From: CAZLIC01 sp964559535
GTDB taxonomy: Bacteria > Pseudomonadota > Alphaproteobacteria > Rhodobacterales > Rhodobacteraceae
DNA length: 64,000 nucleotides
Direction of reading: 5' to 3'
Assembly (NCBI GenBank): GCA_964559535.1
Contig: CAZLIC010000015.1
Location: 5,511-69,510 of the forward strand
Shown here: positions 48,538 through 58,237 of the stretch, in pieces
Position numbering within the stretch: position 1 is the stretch's first letter
Layout of the letters: each line of letters starts with the position of its first letter
Position numbers and translations under genes: made by a program
The notes under the pieces: generated by a model
Told to the model about the DNA's origin: nothing
The model's input: the letters and a program-made list of their open reading frames with translations, nothing else
The model's database searches: none

Positions 48538-48650
48538 CCGCCGCGCGGCGCATCGCCAAAGCCAAAGGGCGCAGATTCGGGCGTGCAAACGCGACTTTCG
48601 CGCGATAGGGTCATGGAAAACAAGCCATTTTACGTATTGGTGAGCCACCC

Positions 48651-51600
48651 ATGTCCGACAGTCTGTCCAACCTGATCCTGTCCCTGACCCCCGAAGATGG
48701 CTCGACCATCGGCAACGGGGCCATGATGGCGCTTCTGCGTGAACAGGTCTCCACCCTGACGGATGACGACTATGCGGCTGCCCGCGATGCGCTGGTGGAT
48801 GAAGGTCTGCTCGGGCGCGGCAAGGGGCGTGGTGGGTCCATCTTTCGCATCACCGGTGAAGACGAGGGTGATGCGGATGATACCGAGGATGACTTCGAAC
48901 TGACCGCACCGGAGGAAACGGCACCCCGGCCGCGCAAGGCCAAAGCGGCAGGCACACGGGCGGCCCCGCGCAAATCTGGTGAGCCGGTGCAAGTGGTGTC
49001 CTATCGCCATGGCGAGACGCGGGTGAACAACCCCGAGGTGGGGATGGTGCATGCGGGCACCGATCCGGACGGGGCGAAGACCACTTGGGCCTATGACCCG
49101 CATCTGGACCCGGTGCTGAACTTCGACTCTGGCCGCGCCGGGGTGGAAAGGCTGATCGACGACGCGCTGGCCAGCGGCGACGCGCAGGCGATGAAGGACG
49201 CGCTTCTGGAACTGAAGCGGATGCAGGCCCCTTACCTGACCTGGACCGGCAAGGCGGAACGCACGTCGTTTCAGGTGGATACCGTGTCCCTGCATGTCCA
49301 TGAACGGGTGGACCCGGCGACGATCCTTGCGGCGGCGGCGCGGCGGTTGAAGGGCAAGGATGCCCCCAGCCAGTGGCGGCAGCCTGATCTGTTCGCGGCC
49401 CCGTTCGAGAATCTGCCGCTGCGCCAGGCGCTGGATTTCTATCACCATGAAAAGGGGTGGTCGAACCGGCTGGTGTCGGGCGACAGCCTGCTGGTGATGA
49501 ACTCGCTGCTGACCAAGGAGAGCATGGGCGGCAAGGTGCAGATGATCTACATCGACCCGCCCTATGGCATCAAATACGGGTCGAACTTTCAGCCTTTCAC
49601 CAACAAGCGCGACGTAAAGGACCGGTCAGACGCGGATCTGACGCAGGAACCCGAGATGATCAAGGCGTTCCGCGACACCTGGGAACTGGGCATCCATTCC
49701 TACCTGACCTATCTGCGTGACCGGCTGGTGCTGGCCCGAGACTTGCTGAACGAGAGCGGGTCGGTGTTCGTGCAGATTTCGGACGAGAATTTGCACCATG
49801 TGCGGGAATTGATGGATGAGACTTTCGGGGCCCGCAACCTCGTCAGTGTGGTCACTTTCAAAAAAACAACCGGTGCTGGTAGTCCTACGGGTGGAACAAA
49901 TGTCTTGGCCGCTACCAACGATTATATCGTTTGGTATGCCAAGGACCTTTCCAAAGTGAAATATCGGCAACTCTACCTGACGCGAGGCGGCGAAGGTTGG
50001 GTGAACTACGATTATGTCCGCGACAGTGAGGGACAACATCGACGTCTCACTCGGAACGAAGGTAGTGATTGGTCATCGCTGCCTGACACGGCGACAGTCT
50101 ATCGGCGAGACAACTTGACTTCCACTTCTTCTGCTGGCGATGCAGCAAAGCCATTTGAGTTTCTGGGAGACTCGTATTCACCTTTTCCGGGCGGCTGGAA
50201 AACGTCGATTGCAACAGGAATGCCTCGAATCCTTAAATCCGAACGGATGGAGGCCTACGGAAAAACGCTGGCATATCGTCGATTTGCAAATGATTTCCCA
50301 TGGTTCAAGATAACAAACCTCTGGGATGACACTGTTACAGGCGGATTTGCTGAAAGCAGATTCTATGTCGTTCAAACCGGCATAAAGGTAATCGAACGTT
50401 GCATGCTGATGACGACCGACCCCGGCGATCTGGTACTCGACCCCACCTGCGGTTCGGGCACCACCGCCTTTGTGGCCGAAAAATGGGGGCGGCGCTGGAT
50501 CACCTGCGACACGTCCCGCGTGGCGATCACCCTTGCCAAACAGCGGCTGATGACCGCCAGCTTTGACTACTTTGCCCTGCGCTATCCGCACGAAGGGCTG
50601 AAAGGCGGCTTCGACTATGAAACCGTGCCGCATATCACGCTGAAATCCATCGCCAACAACCCAGACATCGACACGATCCATGCCGAGGATCACCCAAAGA
50701 TCACGGCGGCCCTGACCGCGCTCAACGCCGCCCTCACCACCGCCCCGCCGCTGCCCTTCCGCCCCGCCCAAGGGGTGCGCAAGGGCAAGCCGGTCAGTTT
50801 TCGCGATGGCGACACCTTGCACGAATGGGAGGTGCCCTTCGACTGGCCGCTGGACAAGGACGACAAGCCCCTCTGGCCCGCCGCCGCCCGCGCGACTTTC
50901 GATGCCTTCCACAGCGCGCGGCAGGCGATGCAGCGCCGCATGGATGCCAGCATTCAGGCCCATGCCGAACAGGAAACCCTGTATGACAAGCCCCGCATCG
51001 ACCGGAACCGCCTGCGCATCACCGGTCCGTTCAGCGTCGAGGCCGTGCCCGCGCCCACGGTGCTGTCGCTCGATGACAGCTTGCCGCCGGCAGAAGCCAA
51101 CGACAGCATCGCCCGCACCGGCGAAACCTCGCGCCAGTCGCTCTGGCGCGACGAGTTGCTGAAAACCGGCGTCCGCGCCAAAGGCGGCGCGCGCCTGACC
51201 TTTGCCGAGTTCGAAACGCTGCCGGGCCTGCGCCACCTGCACGCATCCGGCTCGCTGACCGACACCGGCGAACGGGTCGTCGTCAGTTTCGGTCCCGAAC
51301 ATGCGGCCCTTGAACAGCGGCAGGTGGAACTGGCCCTGACCGAGGCCGAAACCCTGCGCCCCGCGCCGAAGTTCATCCTGTTCTGCGCCTTCACCTTCGA
51401 CCCCGAGGCCGCCAAGGACATCGACGAGGTGAACTGGCCCGGCGTCACGCTGCTGAAGGCGCAGATGAACACCGACCTTCTGACCGAGGATCTGAAAAAG
51501 GCGCGATCCTCGAACCAGTCGTTCTGGTTGATGGGCCAGCCCGACGTGGAACTACGCAAGCGCAAGGATGGGATGTGGGAGGTCGAGGTCAACGGCTTTG

Positions 51601-51911
51601 ACTATTTCGACCCCAAGGCGGGTGATCTGGTGTCGGGCGGCAAGAAGCAGATCGCGATGTGGTCGCTGGATACCGACTACGACCAGCGGTCCCTGATGCC
51701 GCATCAGGTGTTCTTTCCGATGGCCGACGCCAAGGGCGGCTGGAACCGCCTGAAGGCGACGGTGCGGTCAGAACTGGACGAAGACCTGCTGGAGCAGTTC
51801 CACGGCACCGTGTCGCTGCCCTTTGCGGCGGGTGACAACCGGCGCATCGCGGTGAAAATCGTCGATGACCGCGGGATCGAGTCCCTCAAGATCATGCCGC
51901 TTGGGGACTGA
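48651..51911 (+). CDS. mod: Type III restriction-modification methyltransferase subunit (Mod)
   Basis: At 1086 residues it is long for Mod (commonly 600-700). It has an N-terminal winged-helix-like region (1-70), an acidic linker, and catalytic motif IV IDPPYGIKYG (301-310). A target-recognition region follows (about 400-583), then SAM-binding motif I DPTCGSGTTAFVAEKWGRRW near 596. It ends with a large C-terminal region shared by long Mod-like enzymes. Motif order IV-TRD-I marks a beta-class N6-adenine methyltransferase. The TRD DNA (about 49850-50400) has clearly lower GC than both flanks. It modifies the recognition site and provides specificity to Res, whose gene starts 3 bp later. Confidence 0.88.
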   Translation: MSDSLSNLILSLTPEDGSTIGNGAMMALLREQVSTLTDDDYAAARDALVDEGLLGRGKGRGGSIFRITGEDEGDADDTEDDFELTAPEETAPRPRKAKAAGTRAAPRKSGEPVQVVSYRHGETRVNNPEVGMVHAGTDPDGAKTTWAYDPHLDPVLNFDSGRAGVERLIDDALASGDAQAMKDALLELKRMQAPYLTWTGKAERTSFQVDTVSLHVHERVDPATILAAAARRLKGKDAPSQWRQPDLFAAPFENLPLRQALDFYHHEKGWSNRLVSGDSLLVMNSLLTKESMGGKVQMIYIDPPYGIKYGSNFQPFTNKRDVKDRSDADLTQEPEMIKAFRDTWELGIHSYLTYLRDRLVLARDLLNESGSVFVQISDENLHHVRELMDETFGARNLVSVVTFKKTTGAGSPTGGTNVLAATNDYIVWYAKDLSKVKYRQLYLTRGGEGWVNYDYVRDSEGQHRRLTRNEGSDWSSLPDTATVYRRDNLTSTSSAGDAAKPFEFLGDSYSPFPGGWKTSIATGMPRILKSERMEAYGKTLAYRRFANDFPWFKITNLWDDTVTGGFAESRFYVVQTGIKVIERCMLMTTDPGDLVLDPTCGSGTTAFVAEKWGRRWITCDTSRVAITLAKQRLMTASFDYFALRYPHEGLKGGFDYETVPHITLKSIANNPDIDTIHAEDHPKITAALTALNAALTTAPPLPFRPAQGVRKGKPVSFRDGDTLHEWEVPFDWPLDKDDKPLWPAAARATFDAFHSARQAMQRRMDASIQAHAEQETLYDKPRIDRNRLRITGPFSVEAVPAPTVLSLDDSLPPAEANDSIARTGETSRQSLWRDELLKTGVRAKGGARLTFAEFETLPGLRHLHASGSLTDTGERVVVSFGPEHAALEQRQVELALTEAETLRPAPKFILFCAFTFDPEAAKDIDEVNWPGVTLLKAQMNTDLLTEDLKKARSSNQSFWLMGQPDVELRKRKDGMWEVEVNGFDYFDPKAGDLVSGGKKQIAMWSLDTDYDQRSLMPHQVFFPMADAKGGWNRLKATVRSELDEDLLEQFHGTVSLPFAAGDNRRIAVKIVDDRGIESLKIMPLGD

Positions 51912-51914
51912 TCC

Positions 51915-54719
51915 ATGTCGCTGATCATCAACACGCCCTACGTCTGCCCCGCCCAGCATTGGGTGGATGCCCCCGGTGGCAAGCTGGTCATCAAGCCCGA
52001 ACGTCGGCCTGCCAGCTATGAGGTGTTCGACGCCCGCAACAACACCAAGCGGACCGAGGTGCTGGCGCTGGTGAACACCATTCGCGCCCGCGTGGACGCC
52101 TGGCGTGAAGCAGGCTGGCCCGGCGTGACCATCGTGACCCGCAAGCTTCTGGAACACTGGCACGACCGCGAGGCGCGGCCGCTGCCGTTCTATTTCTGCC
52201 AGTTGGAAGCGATTGAGACCCTGATCTGGTGGGTCGAGGGGGCGGAGGCGTTCAAGCAGGGCATCGCCATTCCCGGCGACGGCGGGACCTGGGAGCGTCT
52301 TTGCAACAAGATGGCGACCGGTGCGGGCAAGACGACCGTGATGGCGATGATCATCACCTGGCAGGTGCTGAACGCGCTGACCTACCCCAAGCGGAACAAG
52401 GATTTCAGCCGCGCGGTGTTCATCGTGGCGCCCGGTCTGACGGTGAAGGAACGCCTGCAGGTGCTGCTGCCGAGCGAGGGCAGCTATTACGACGAGTTCA
52501 ACCTCTGCCCGTCCGAGGCGCTGCGGCAAAAGCTGAACCAGGCCGAAGTGCTGATCGAGAACTGGCACACGCTGATGCCGCTGAAAGAGGTGGACCGCTC
52601 GGTCGTGAAAAAGGGCCGGGAGTCGGACGAGGCCTACACCCGCCGCGTGCTGGGCAAGCTGGCCGTGCACAAGGACATCATCGTCATCAACGACGAGGCG
52701 CACCACGCCTATCGCAAGCCGCCCGAGGTGAAGATTTCCAAGAAGCAGGCCGAGGAACAGGGCATCGACCTCGACGAAGCCACCCGCTGGATCGAGGGGC
52801 TGGACCGTATCCACAAGACGCGGCGCATCCAGCGTTGCTTTGATCTGTCCGCCACGCCCTTTGCGCCGACGGGAAAGAAAAGCACCGACACGGCACTGTT
52901 CGACTGGATCATCTCGGACTTCGGTCTGAACGACGCGATCGAGGCCGGGCTGGTCAAGACGCCGCGCGTCGTGGTTCGCGACGACGCCTTGCCGGATGCC
53001 AAGACCCTGAGGTCAAAGCTCTACCACATCTACCGCGATCCATCGGTGTCGGAGGATCTGAACCGGGCCAAAGCCGAACCGCACGAGGCACTGCCGAAGC
53101 TGGTTCAGGATGCCTACACGCTGCTTGGTGCCGACTGGCGCGAGACACAAAGGCAGTGGAAGGAAGCGGGGCATCATTCGCCTCCGGTCATGTTGACGGT
53201 CTGCAACCGCACCGAGACGGCCGCTCGCGTGGAGAACTATTTCAACAAGGGCGACTCGCACTGGCCCGAACTGAACGCCCCGAACAGGACGCTGCGCGTT
53301 GACAGCAAGGTGCTCGACAAGGCGGAGATCGGCGAAGCCGCGACCTCGGACAAGGACTATGAGGCCCGGCTGAAGGGTATCGTTGATGCCGCAGACCTGC
53401 CAGGGACGCGAAAGCAACAGCTGCTTGGCATGAAGAAGGAAGAACTGCTGCGCGAGATCGTCGACAACGTGGGCAAGCGCGGGGCTGCGGGCCAGGACCT
53501 GCAGAACGTGATCTCCGTCGCGATGCTGTCCGAAGGCTGGGACGCCAAGAACGTCACGCATATCATGGGTTTGCGCGCGTTCACCTCGCAGCTTCTGTGC
53601 GAGCAGGTGGTCGGCCGCGGTCTGCGCCGGGTTTCCTACGACACCGATGAAAACGGCCTTTTCCTGCCCGAGTATGTGAACGTCTTCGGCGTTCCGCTGT
53701 CCATCTCGGAAACCGACGAGGGTGGTGACCCGCCGCCACCGCCAAAACCGACCACGCAGATCGAAGTCATCCTCGACCGCGCCCACCTTGAAATCAAATG
53801 GCCCAACGTGCTGCGCGTCGAAACCGTAGTGAAGCCGCAGTTGACCATTGCCTGGGACAAGGTGCCCGCTCTGGTCCTCGATCCGGCCTCCACTCCGATC
53901 AGCGCAGATCTGGCTCCTGCCTTGGGTGGTGCGACCGACATGGGTCAGGTCTCCGCCATCGATCTGGAGCGACTTCCCGACGGCTTCAGGCTGCAGCGGC
54001 TCGTGTTTCAGGCGGCACGAAAGGGATTTGCCGAGTTGCGCCACAGCTTTTCTGGAACCGAAGAGTACCTTGCTGCGCAGCTGGTCCGCATCGTCGAGAC
54101 CTTCCTGACCTCCAAGCTCCTCGACATTCCATCACTGTTTCACTCTGACCCGCTGCGTCGCAGGATCCTGATTGCACTGAACATCGACCTTGTCGTCCAG
54201 CACGTCATGCGTCACATCACCGAGCAGAACACGGAACGGCTCACGCCCATCTTTGACGAAGAAAACCCCATCGGTGCCACTGGCCAGATGCGCACTTGGT
54301 ACACCTCCAAGCCGTGCTTCCCGGCGATCAAATCGCACATCAGCCATCTTGTCGGCGATTCCGCGTGGGAGGGTCACGCAGCGAATGTGTTCGAGGGTCG
54401 AGACGAGGTGATCGCCTACGCGAAGAACGATCATCTGGGCTTTCAGATCCAGTACATGTGGGCCGGCTCGCGCCGTCGCTACGTCCCAGATTTCCTTGTC
54501 AGGCTGTCCAGCGGCAAGATGCTCGCGCTTGAGATCAAGGGAACCGACAGCCCGCAGAACAAGGCCAAGCGCGACGCCTTGAGTGAATGGGTCAAGGCGA
54601 TCAACGGAACTGGGGGATTTGGGCAGTGGGCGTGGGATGTCGCGTTCAAGCCATCTGATGTGCAGGATATCGTCACCAAGCACGCAAATGCGGCCGTCCC
54701 AGAACCGGTTGGCAAATGA
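51915..54719 (+). CDS. res: Type III restriction endonuclease subunit (Res)
   Basis: This 934-residue SF2 ATPase-nuclease has Walker A NKMATGAGKTT (131-141), DEAH box VINDEAHH (257-264), motif III LSATPF (311-316), and motif VI QVVGRGLRRV. The C-terminal PD-(D/E)XK nuclease is YVPDFLVRLSSGKMLALEIKG (Pro858-Asp859, Glu873, Lys875). Together with Mod it translocates from unmodified asymmetric sites and cuts DNA. All catalytic motifs are intact, so the system is probably active. Confidence 0.92.
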   Translation: MSLIINTPYVCPAQHWVDAPGGKLVIKPERRPASYEVFDARNNTKRTEVLALVNTIRARVDAWREAGWPGVTIVTRKLLEHWHDREARPLPFYFCQLEAIETLIWWVEGAEAFKQGIAIPGDGGTWERLCNKMATGAGKTTVMAMIITWQVLNALTYPKRNKDFSRAVFIVAPGLTVKERLQVLLPSEGSYYDEFNLCPSEALRQKLNQAEVLIENWHTLMPLKEVDRSVVKKGRESDEAYTRRVLGKLAVHKDIIVINDEAHHAYRKPPEVKISKKQAEEQGIDLDEATRWIEGLDRIHKTRRIQRCFDLSATPFAPTGKKSTDTALFDWIISDFGLNDAIEAGLVKTPRVVVRDDALPDAKTLRSKLYHIYRDPSVSEDLNRAKAEPHEALPKLVQDAYTLLGADWRETQRQWKEAGHHSPPVMLTVCNRTETAARVENYFNKGDSHWPELNAPNRTLRVDSKVLDKAEIGEAATSDKDYEARLKGIVDAADLPGTRKQQLLGMKKEELLREIVDNVGKRGAAGQDLQNVISVAMLSEGWDAKNVTHIMGLRAFTSQLLCEQVVGRGLRRVSYDTDENGLFLPEYVNVFGVPLSISETDEGGDPPPPPKPTTQIEVILDRAHLEIKWPNVLRVETVVKPQLTIAWDKVPALVLDPASTPISADLAPALGGATDMGQVSAIDLERLPDGFRLQRLVFQAARKGFAELRHSFSGTEEYLAAQLVRIVETFLTSKLLDIPSLFHSDPLRRRILIALNIDLVVQHVMRHITEQNTERLTPIFDEENPIGATGQMRTWYTSKPCFPAIKSHISHLVGDSAWEGHAANVFEGRDEVIAYAKNDHLGFQIQYMWAGSRRRYVPDFLVRLSSGKMLALEIKGTDSPQNKAKRDALSEWVKAINGTGGFGQWAWDVAFKPSDVQDIVTKHANAAVPEPVGK

Positions 54720-55019
54720 ACCAGGTCCATCGCGAAACAAGTTCAAACGCCGCTTTTTCCGATGCCAGTGTCGCGTCGTGAGCGGATGGTTTTGCGGAAT
54801 GGCTGGTTCGCACAGACGCGAAAACGCAAGTATAACAGGTTCTTACGGCTCTACACCATATGGCCCGCAGTGCAGAGCCTCGGAGAATACTGGCCCTGAG
54901 AGAACGCTTTGGGGTCACAGCATGGCGTGACCGGTGGAAAGGGCTGCGCGCATAACCCTTGAAAACAACGGAAAAATCCGGCCACGGCCTGATCGGGAGG
55001 ACGCTTTCGCGGGGGCAAG
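54720..55019. other. 300-bp intergenic stretch between res and tRNA-Ser
   Basis: No ORF with coding character, no clear terminator and no repeat found. The first half is lower in GC than the core genes, the second half matches them, so the junction between acquired DNA and the chromosome may lie here, directly at the 3' end of the tRNA gene. I found no second copy of the tRNA 3' end in the window. Confidence 0.4.
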
Positions 55020-55109
55020 TGGCGGATGGGGTGGGATTCGAACCCACGGTGGGGTCTCCCCCACGCCGGTTTTCAAGACCGGAGCCATAAACCACTCGGC
55101 CACCCATCC
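55020..55109 (-). tRNA. tRNA-Ser (anticodon UGA)
   Basis: On the minus strand the gene starts GGATGGGTGGCCGAGTGG and ends with GGTTCGAATCCC (T arm), the 3' acceptor strand, G discriminator and encoded CCA (55020-55022). The acceptor stem GGATGGG/CCCATCC pairs fully. The anticodon loop is C-T-TGA-A-A, anticodon at 55073-55075. The long variable arm (GTGGGGGAGACCCCAC hairpin) is diagnostic for class II tRNA-Ser. Its 3' end faces the res gene and prophage side, a typical anchoring position for genomic islands. Confidence 0.97.
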
Positions 55110-55340
55110 GTCCAGGGCCTGATAGGCGCAGCGGCGCCGAGGGGCAAGCGTGCGCGCGTATCGGCCCGGCCGCGCACCAGGAACAAAGTGTGGCGCTGCT
55201 GCCAATTTCTGCCGAAGCCCTGCTGCAGGCTTCCCTCGGGCGACACCAGCCGCTATCATAACGCACAGCGGGCAACGACCCGCGCCGGGCAGAACGAAAG
55301 CGCGCCGCAGAATGCGCGCAGGCAGTTGGGGGTGAGGCGC

Positions 55341-56438
55341 ATGAACAGGGCACGATACGGGGCACTTCTGCTGGCGGCAGCCGCACTGGCGCTGACCGGC
55401 TGCGACGAGACGACAACCGGCCGCGCGGCCACCGATACGGCTACGGCGCCGGTTGCCGGGGCCGCGCGGGAAACCACGCTGGTCGAGCGCGACGTCGAGG
55501 CACCGCAGGTGTTCGAGGCCACCGACTCTGGCCTGTGGGACGGGCGGCCGTCACTGGGCGGCGTTTGGGTCGCCTCACCCGATGCCATGGATCCCGAGCG
55601 GGTCATCATCCGCAACCCGGCCAATGGCCGGTTCGTGATTGGCGCCCTGTTCCGCCGGGAACGGCTGAACCCCGGCCCGGCGCTGCAGATCTCGTCCGAC
55701 GCCGCCGCTGCCCTGGGCATCTTGGCCGGCGCGCCAACGCAGCTGCATGTCACCGCCCTGCGGCGCGAGGAAGTGGCCGATGTGCCAGCCCCCGACGCCT
55801 CTGAGCCGCTGCTCGACAGTGCCGAGACAGTGGCCGAGGAAGAGCCGGAACTCGTCGCTTCGGCTGCCGCCGCCATTGACCGCGCTGCGGGCAATCCGAC
55901 CGTCACCGACGTTGGCCCGGCGCCCGATGCGGCGGCAGCCGCGGCGCCTGCGGACGGCGCCCCCGCCGCCGACATCGCCGCCGCCGAAGAGACCCCGAAG
56001 AAGCGCAGGGGCTGGCTTTTCGGACGCAAGGCGCAAACGGAAACGGCGGTGGCTGCGACGGCAGGCGCATCGGCCGACGGCGAGATCACGGCCACCGCGC
56101 TGGACGGCACGCCCGTTGACACCGCGCCGCTCTCGGTCATTCCCGCCATTGACGCTGCGGCAGCGACCCCGGCGCCGACGCCCGTCGCCGCAATAGCCGC
56201 TCCGTCCAAGCCGCGGCCCTCGGGTGCGGGCGTGGTACAGATCGGCTTCTTCTCGGTCGAGGGCAACGCCGACCGCGCCGTCACGGTGCTGACGGCGCAG
56301 GGCGTGCCCGCCCGCAAGGTAACCGACAGCGCCAAGGGCAAGACCTTCTGGCGCGTGGTGGCCGATGCCCCCGACAGGACCGCGATGCTGACCAAGGTCA
56401 AGGCCGCGGGCTTTACCGACGCCTACCTCAGCCGATAG
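55341..56438 (+). CDS. SPOR-domain lipoprotein
   Basis: From the ATG at 55341 the product is 365 residues. An N-terminal lipoprotein signal ends in LALTGC (Cys21 lipidated). Residues about 45-135 include IIRNPANGRFVIGALFRRERLNPGPALQISSDAAAALGILAGAPTQLHVTALR, resembling an RlpA-like double-psi barrel. A long Ala/Pro-rich linker follows, and a C-terminal SPOR domain (about 293-365: VVQIGFFSVEGNADRAVTVL...FWRVVADAP) binds denuded septal peptidoglycan. It is probably an envelope/division protein. It precedes the D-Ala-D-Ala carboxypeptidase gene by 9 bp, forming a cell-wall operon. Confidence 0.85.
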   Translation: MNRARYGALLLAAAALALTGCDETTTGRAATDTATAPVAGAARETTLVERDVEAPQVFEATDSGLWDGRPSLGGVWVASPDAMDPERVIIRNPANGRFVIGALFRRERLNPGPALQISSDAAAALGILAGAPTQLHVTALRREEVADVPAPDASEPLLDSAETVAEEEPELVASAAAAIDRAAGNPTVTDVGPAPDAAAAAAPADGAPAADIAAAEETPKKRRGWLFGRKAQTETAVAATAGASADGEITATALDGTPVDTAPLSVIPAIDAAAATPAPTPVAAIAAPSKPRPSGAGVVQIGFFSVEGNADRAVTVLTAQGVPARKVTDSAKGKTFWRVVADAPDRTAMLTKVKAAGFTDAYLSR

Positions 56439-56447
56439 AGGACGCTC

Positions 56448-57608
56448 ATGCGCTGGATCACTGCCCTTGTCCTGTCCCTGATCCTTGCCCTGCCCGCCCG
56501 CGCCTTCGACACGCGGGCGACGGCGGCCTGGGTCTATGACGTGAAGGCCGGGGTGGTGCTTCTGGAAAAGAACGCGGACACACCGCTGCCGCCCGCGTCG
56601 ATGTCCAAGCTGATGACGTTGAACATGCTGTTCGAGGCGCTGCGGGACGGGCGCGTCACCATGCAGACGGTCTTCCCCGTCTCGTCGCGCGCCAAGGCGA
56701 TGGGCGGTTCGACCATGTTCCTGAACGAGCTGGACCAGCCCACTGTCGAGGAACTGATCAAGGGCATCGTCATCAATTCCGGCAACGATGCCTGCGTGGT
56801 GGTGGCCGAAGGGCTGGCGGGGTCGGAAGACACATTTGCCCGGCAGATGACGGAACGTGCCGCCGCGCTGGGGATGACGGGCTCGAACTTCACCAATGCC
56901 TCGGGCTGGCCCGCGCCGGGGCATGCGATGACGATGCGCGATCTGGGTATTCTGGCCAGGCGGCTGATCACCGAGTTTCCCGAATTCTACCCCTACTTCG
57001 CGATGACCGAGTTCAACTACAAGGACCGGGCCCCCGCCAACGCCCGCAACCGCAACCCGCTGCTGCAGATTTCCGGCGGTGATTGGACGGCGGACGGGCT
57101 GAAGACGGGGCATACGTCTGAAGCGGGCTACGGCCTTGTCGGCTCGGCCAGGCGCGGTGACCGCCGGGTGATCTTCGTCATCACCGGGCTCGACAGCGAG
57201 AAGGCGCGGGCCGAGGAAAGCCAGGGGCTGGCGAACTGGGCCTTCCGCCAGTTCGTGGAAAAGACGGTGGCCAAGGCCGGCACCCGCGTGGCCGAGGCCG
57301 AAGTCGCGCTGGGGTCGGCCACCACGGTGGGTCTGGTTCCGGCCGAGGATGTGGTGACGCTGGTGCCTGCAACAGTGCAGGACGGGGTGTCGGCCGATGT
57401 CGTCTACAACGGCCCGCTGATCGCCCCTGTGGCGAAGGGGTCGGCCGTGGCCGAACTGGTGCTGCGCATCCCTGGCCTGCCCGACCGCACCATCCCGCTG
57501 GTCGCCGAAGCGGATGTCGCCCGCGGTGGTTTCTTCGTGCGCCTTTCGGCGGCGGCCGCCGACCTGCGCGCGCGTGTCGCGGGCGGGGATGCCGCCCCGG
57601 CCAGCTGA
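56448..57608 (+). CDS. dacF: D-alanyl-D-alanine carboxypeptidase (PBP5/6 family)
   Basis: This 386-residue protein has a signal peptide (cleavage near ARA-FD, about residue 19). The penicillin-binding motifs are complete: SMSK (Ser51 nucleophile, Lys54), SGN (111-113) and KTG (219-221). The C-terminal domain (about 275-370) is the beta-rich PBP5 stalk. It trims the terminal D-Ala of peptidoglycan pentapeptides in the periplasm. It shares one base with the tmk start (TGATG). The symbol follows the usual name of the tmk-linked alphaproteobacterial gene; dacC would be equally defensible. Confidence 0.9.
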   Translation: MRWITALVLSLILALPARAFDTRATAAWVYDVKAGVVLLEKNADTPLPPASMSKLMTLNMLFEALRDGRVTMQTVFPVSSRAKAMGGSTMFLNELDQPTVEELIKGIVINSGNDACVVVAEGLAGSEDTFARQMTERAAALGMTGSNFTNASGWPAPGHAMTMRDLGILARRLITEFPEFYPYFAMTEFNYKDRAPANARNRNPLLQISGGDWTADGLKTGHTSEAGYGLVGSARRGDRRVIFVITGLDSEKARAEESQGLANWAFRQFVEKTVAKAGTRVAEAEVALGSATTVGLVPAEDVVTLVPATVQDGVSADVVYNGPLIAPVAKGSAVAELVLRIPGLPDRTIPLVAEADVARGGFFVRLSAAAADLRARVAGGDAAPAS

Positions 57609-58237
57609 TGCTCGGCGTCGGCTTATTCATCAGCTTCGAAGGCATCGACGGTTCCGGCAAGTCCACCCAGGCCCGCCGTCTGACCGATACCCTGCGCGCC
57701 CGCGGCCGTGCCGTGACGCTGACGCGTGAACCGGGCGGCAGCCCGGGGGCCGAGGAAATCCGCCGTCTTGTGTTGACGGGCGAGCCCGACCGCTGGTCGC
57801 CCGAGGTGGAAATCCTGCTGTTCACCGCCGCCCGGCGCGACCATCTGGACCGAACGATCAAGCCCGCGCTGGCTCGGGGCGAAACGGTGATCACCGACCG
57901 CTTTGCCGATTCCACGCGCATGTATCAGGGCCTTGCCCGCAACGGCGGCCCCGACCTGCGGGCACTGGTGGATAGCCTGCACGCGCAGGTGATCGGCGCC
58001 GAGCCCGACCTGACCTTCCTCATCGACATCGACCCTGCCGAAGGCCATGCCCGCGCCGACGCCCGCCCCGGTCCGGAACGGCGGTTCGAGGAGATGGGCG
58101 CCAGCCTTCAGGCCCGCATGCGTGACGGCTTCCTGAGGCTGGCCGCGCAACACCCCCGCTTCCGCGTGATCGACGGCCACGGCAGCCCCGAAACGGTCGC
58201 GGCACGCGTCCTGCTGGCCTATGAGGCCGCGCGATGA
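57608..58237 (+). CDS. tmk: Thymidylate kinase
   Basis: This 209-residue protein has a P-loop FEGIDGSGKST (10-20), a DRFADSTRMYQG segment with the dTMP-binding Arg, and LTREPGGSPGAEEIR. It phosphorylates dTMP to dTDP in the cytoplasm. It overlaps dacF by one base and holB by 4 bp. The order tmk-holB-tatD is conserved in alphaproteobacteria. Confidence 0.95.
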   Translation: MLGVGLFISFEGIDGSGKSTQARRLTDTLRARGRAVTLTREPGGSPGAEEIRRLVLTGEPDRWSPEVEILLFTAARRDHLDRTIKPALARGETVITDRFADSTRMYQGLARNGGPDLRALVDSLHAQVIGAEPDLTFLIDIDPAEGHARADARPGPERRFEEMGASLQARMRDGFLRLAAQHPRFRVIDGHGSPETVAARVLLAYEAAR

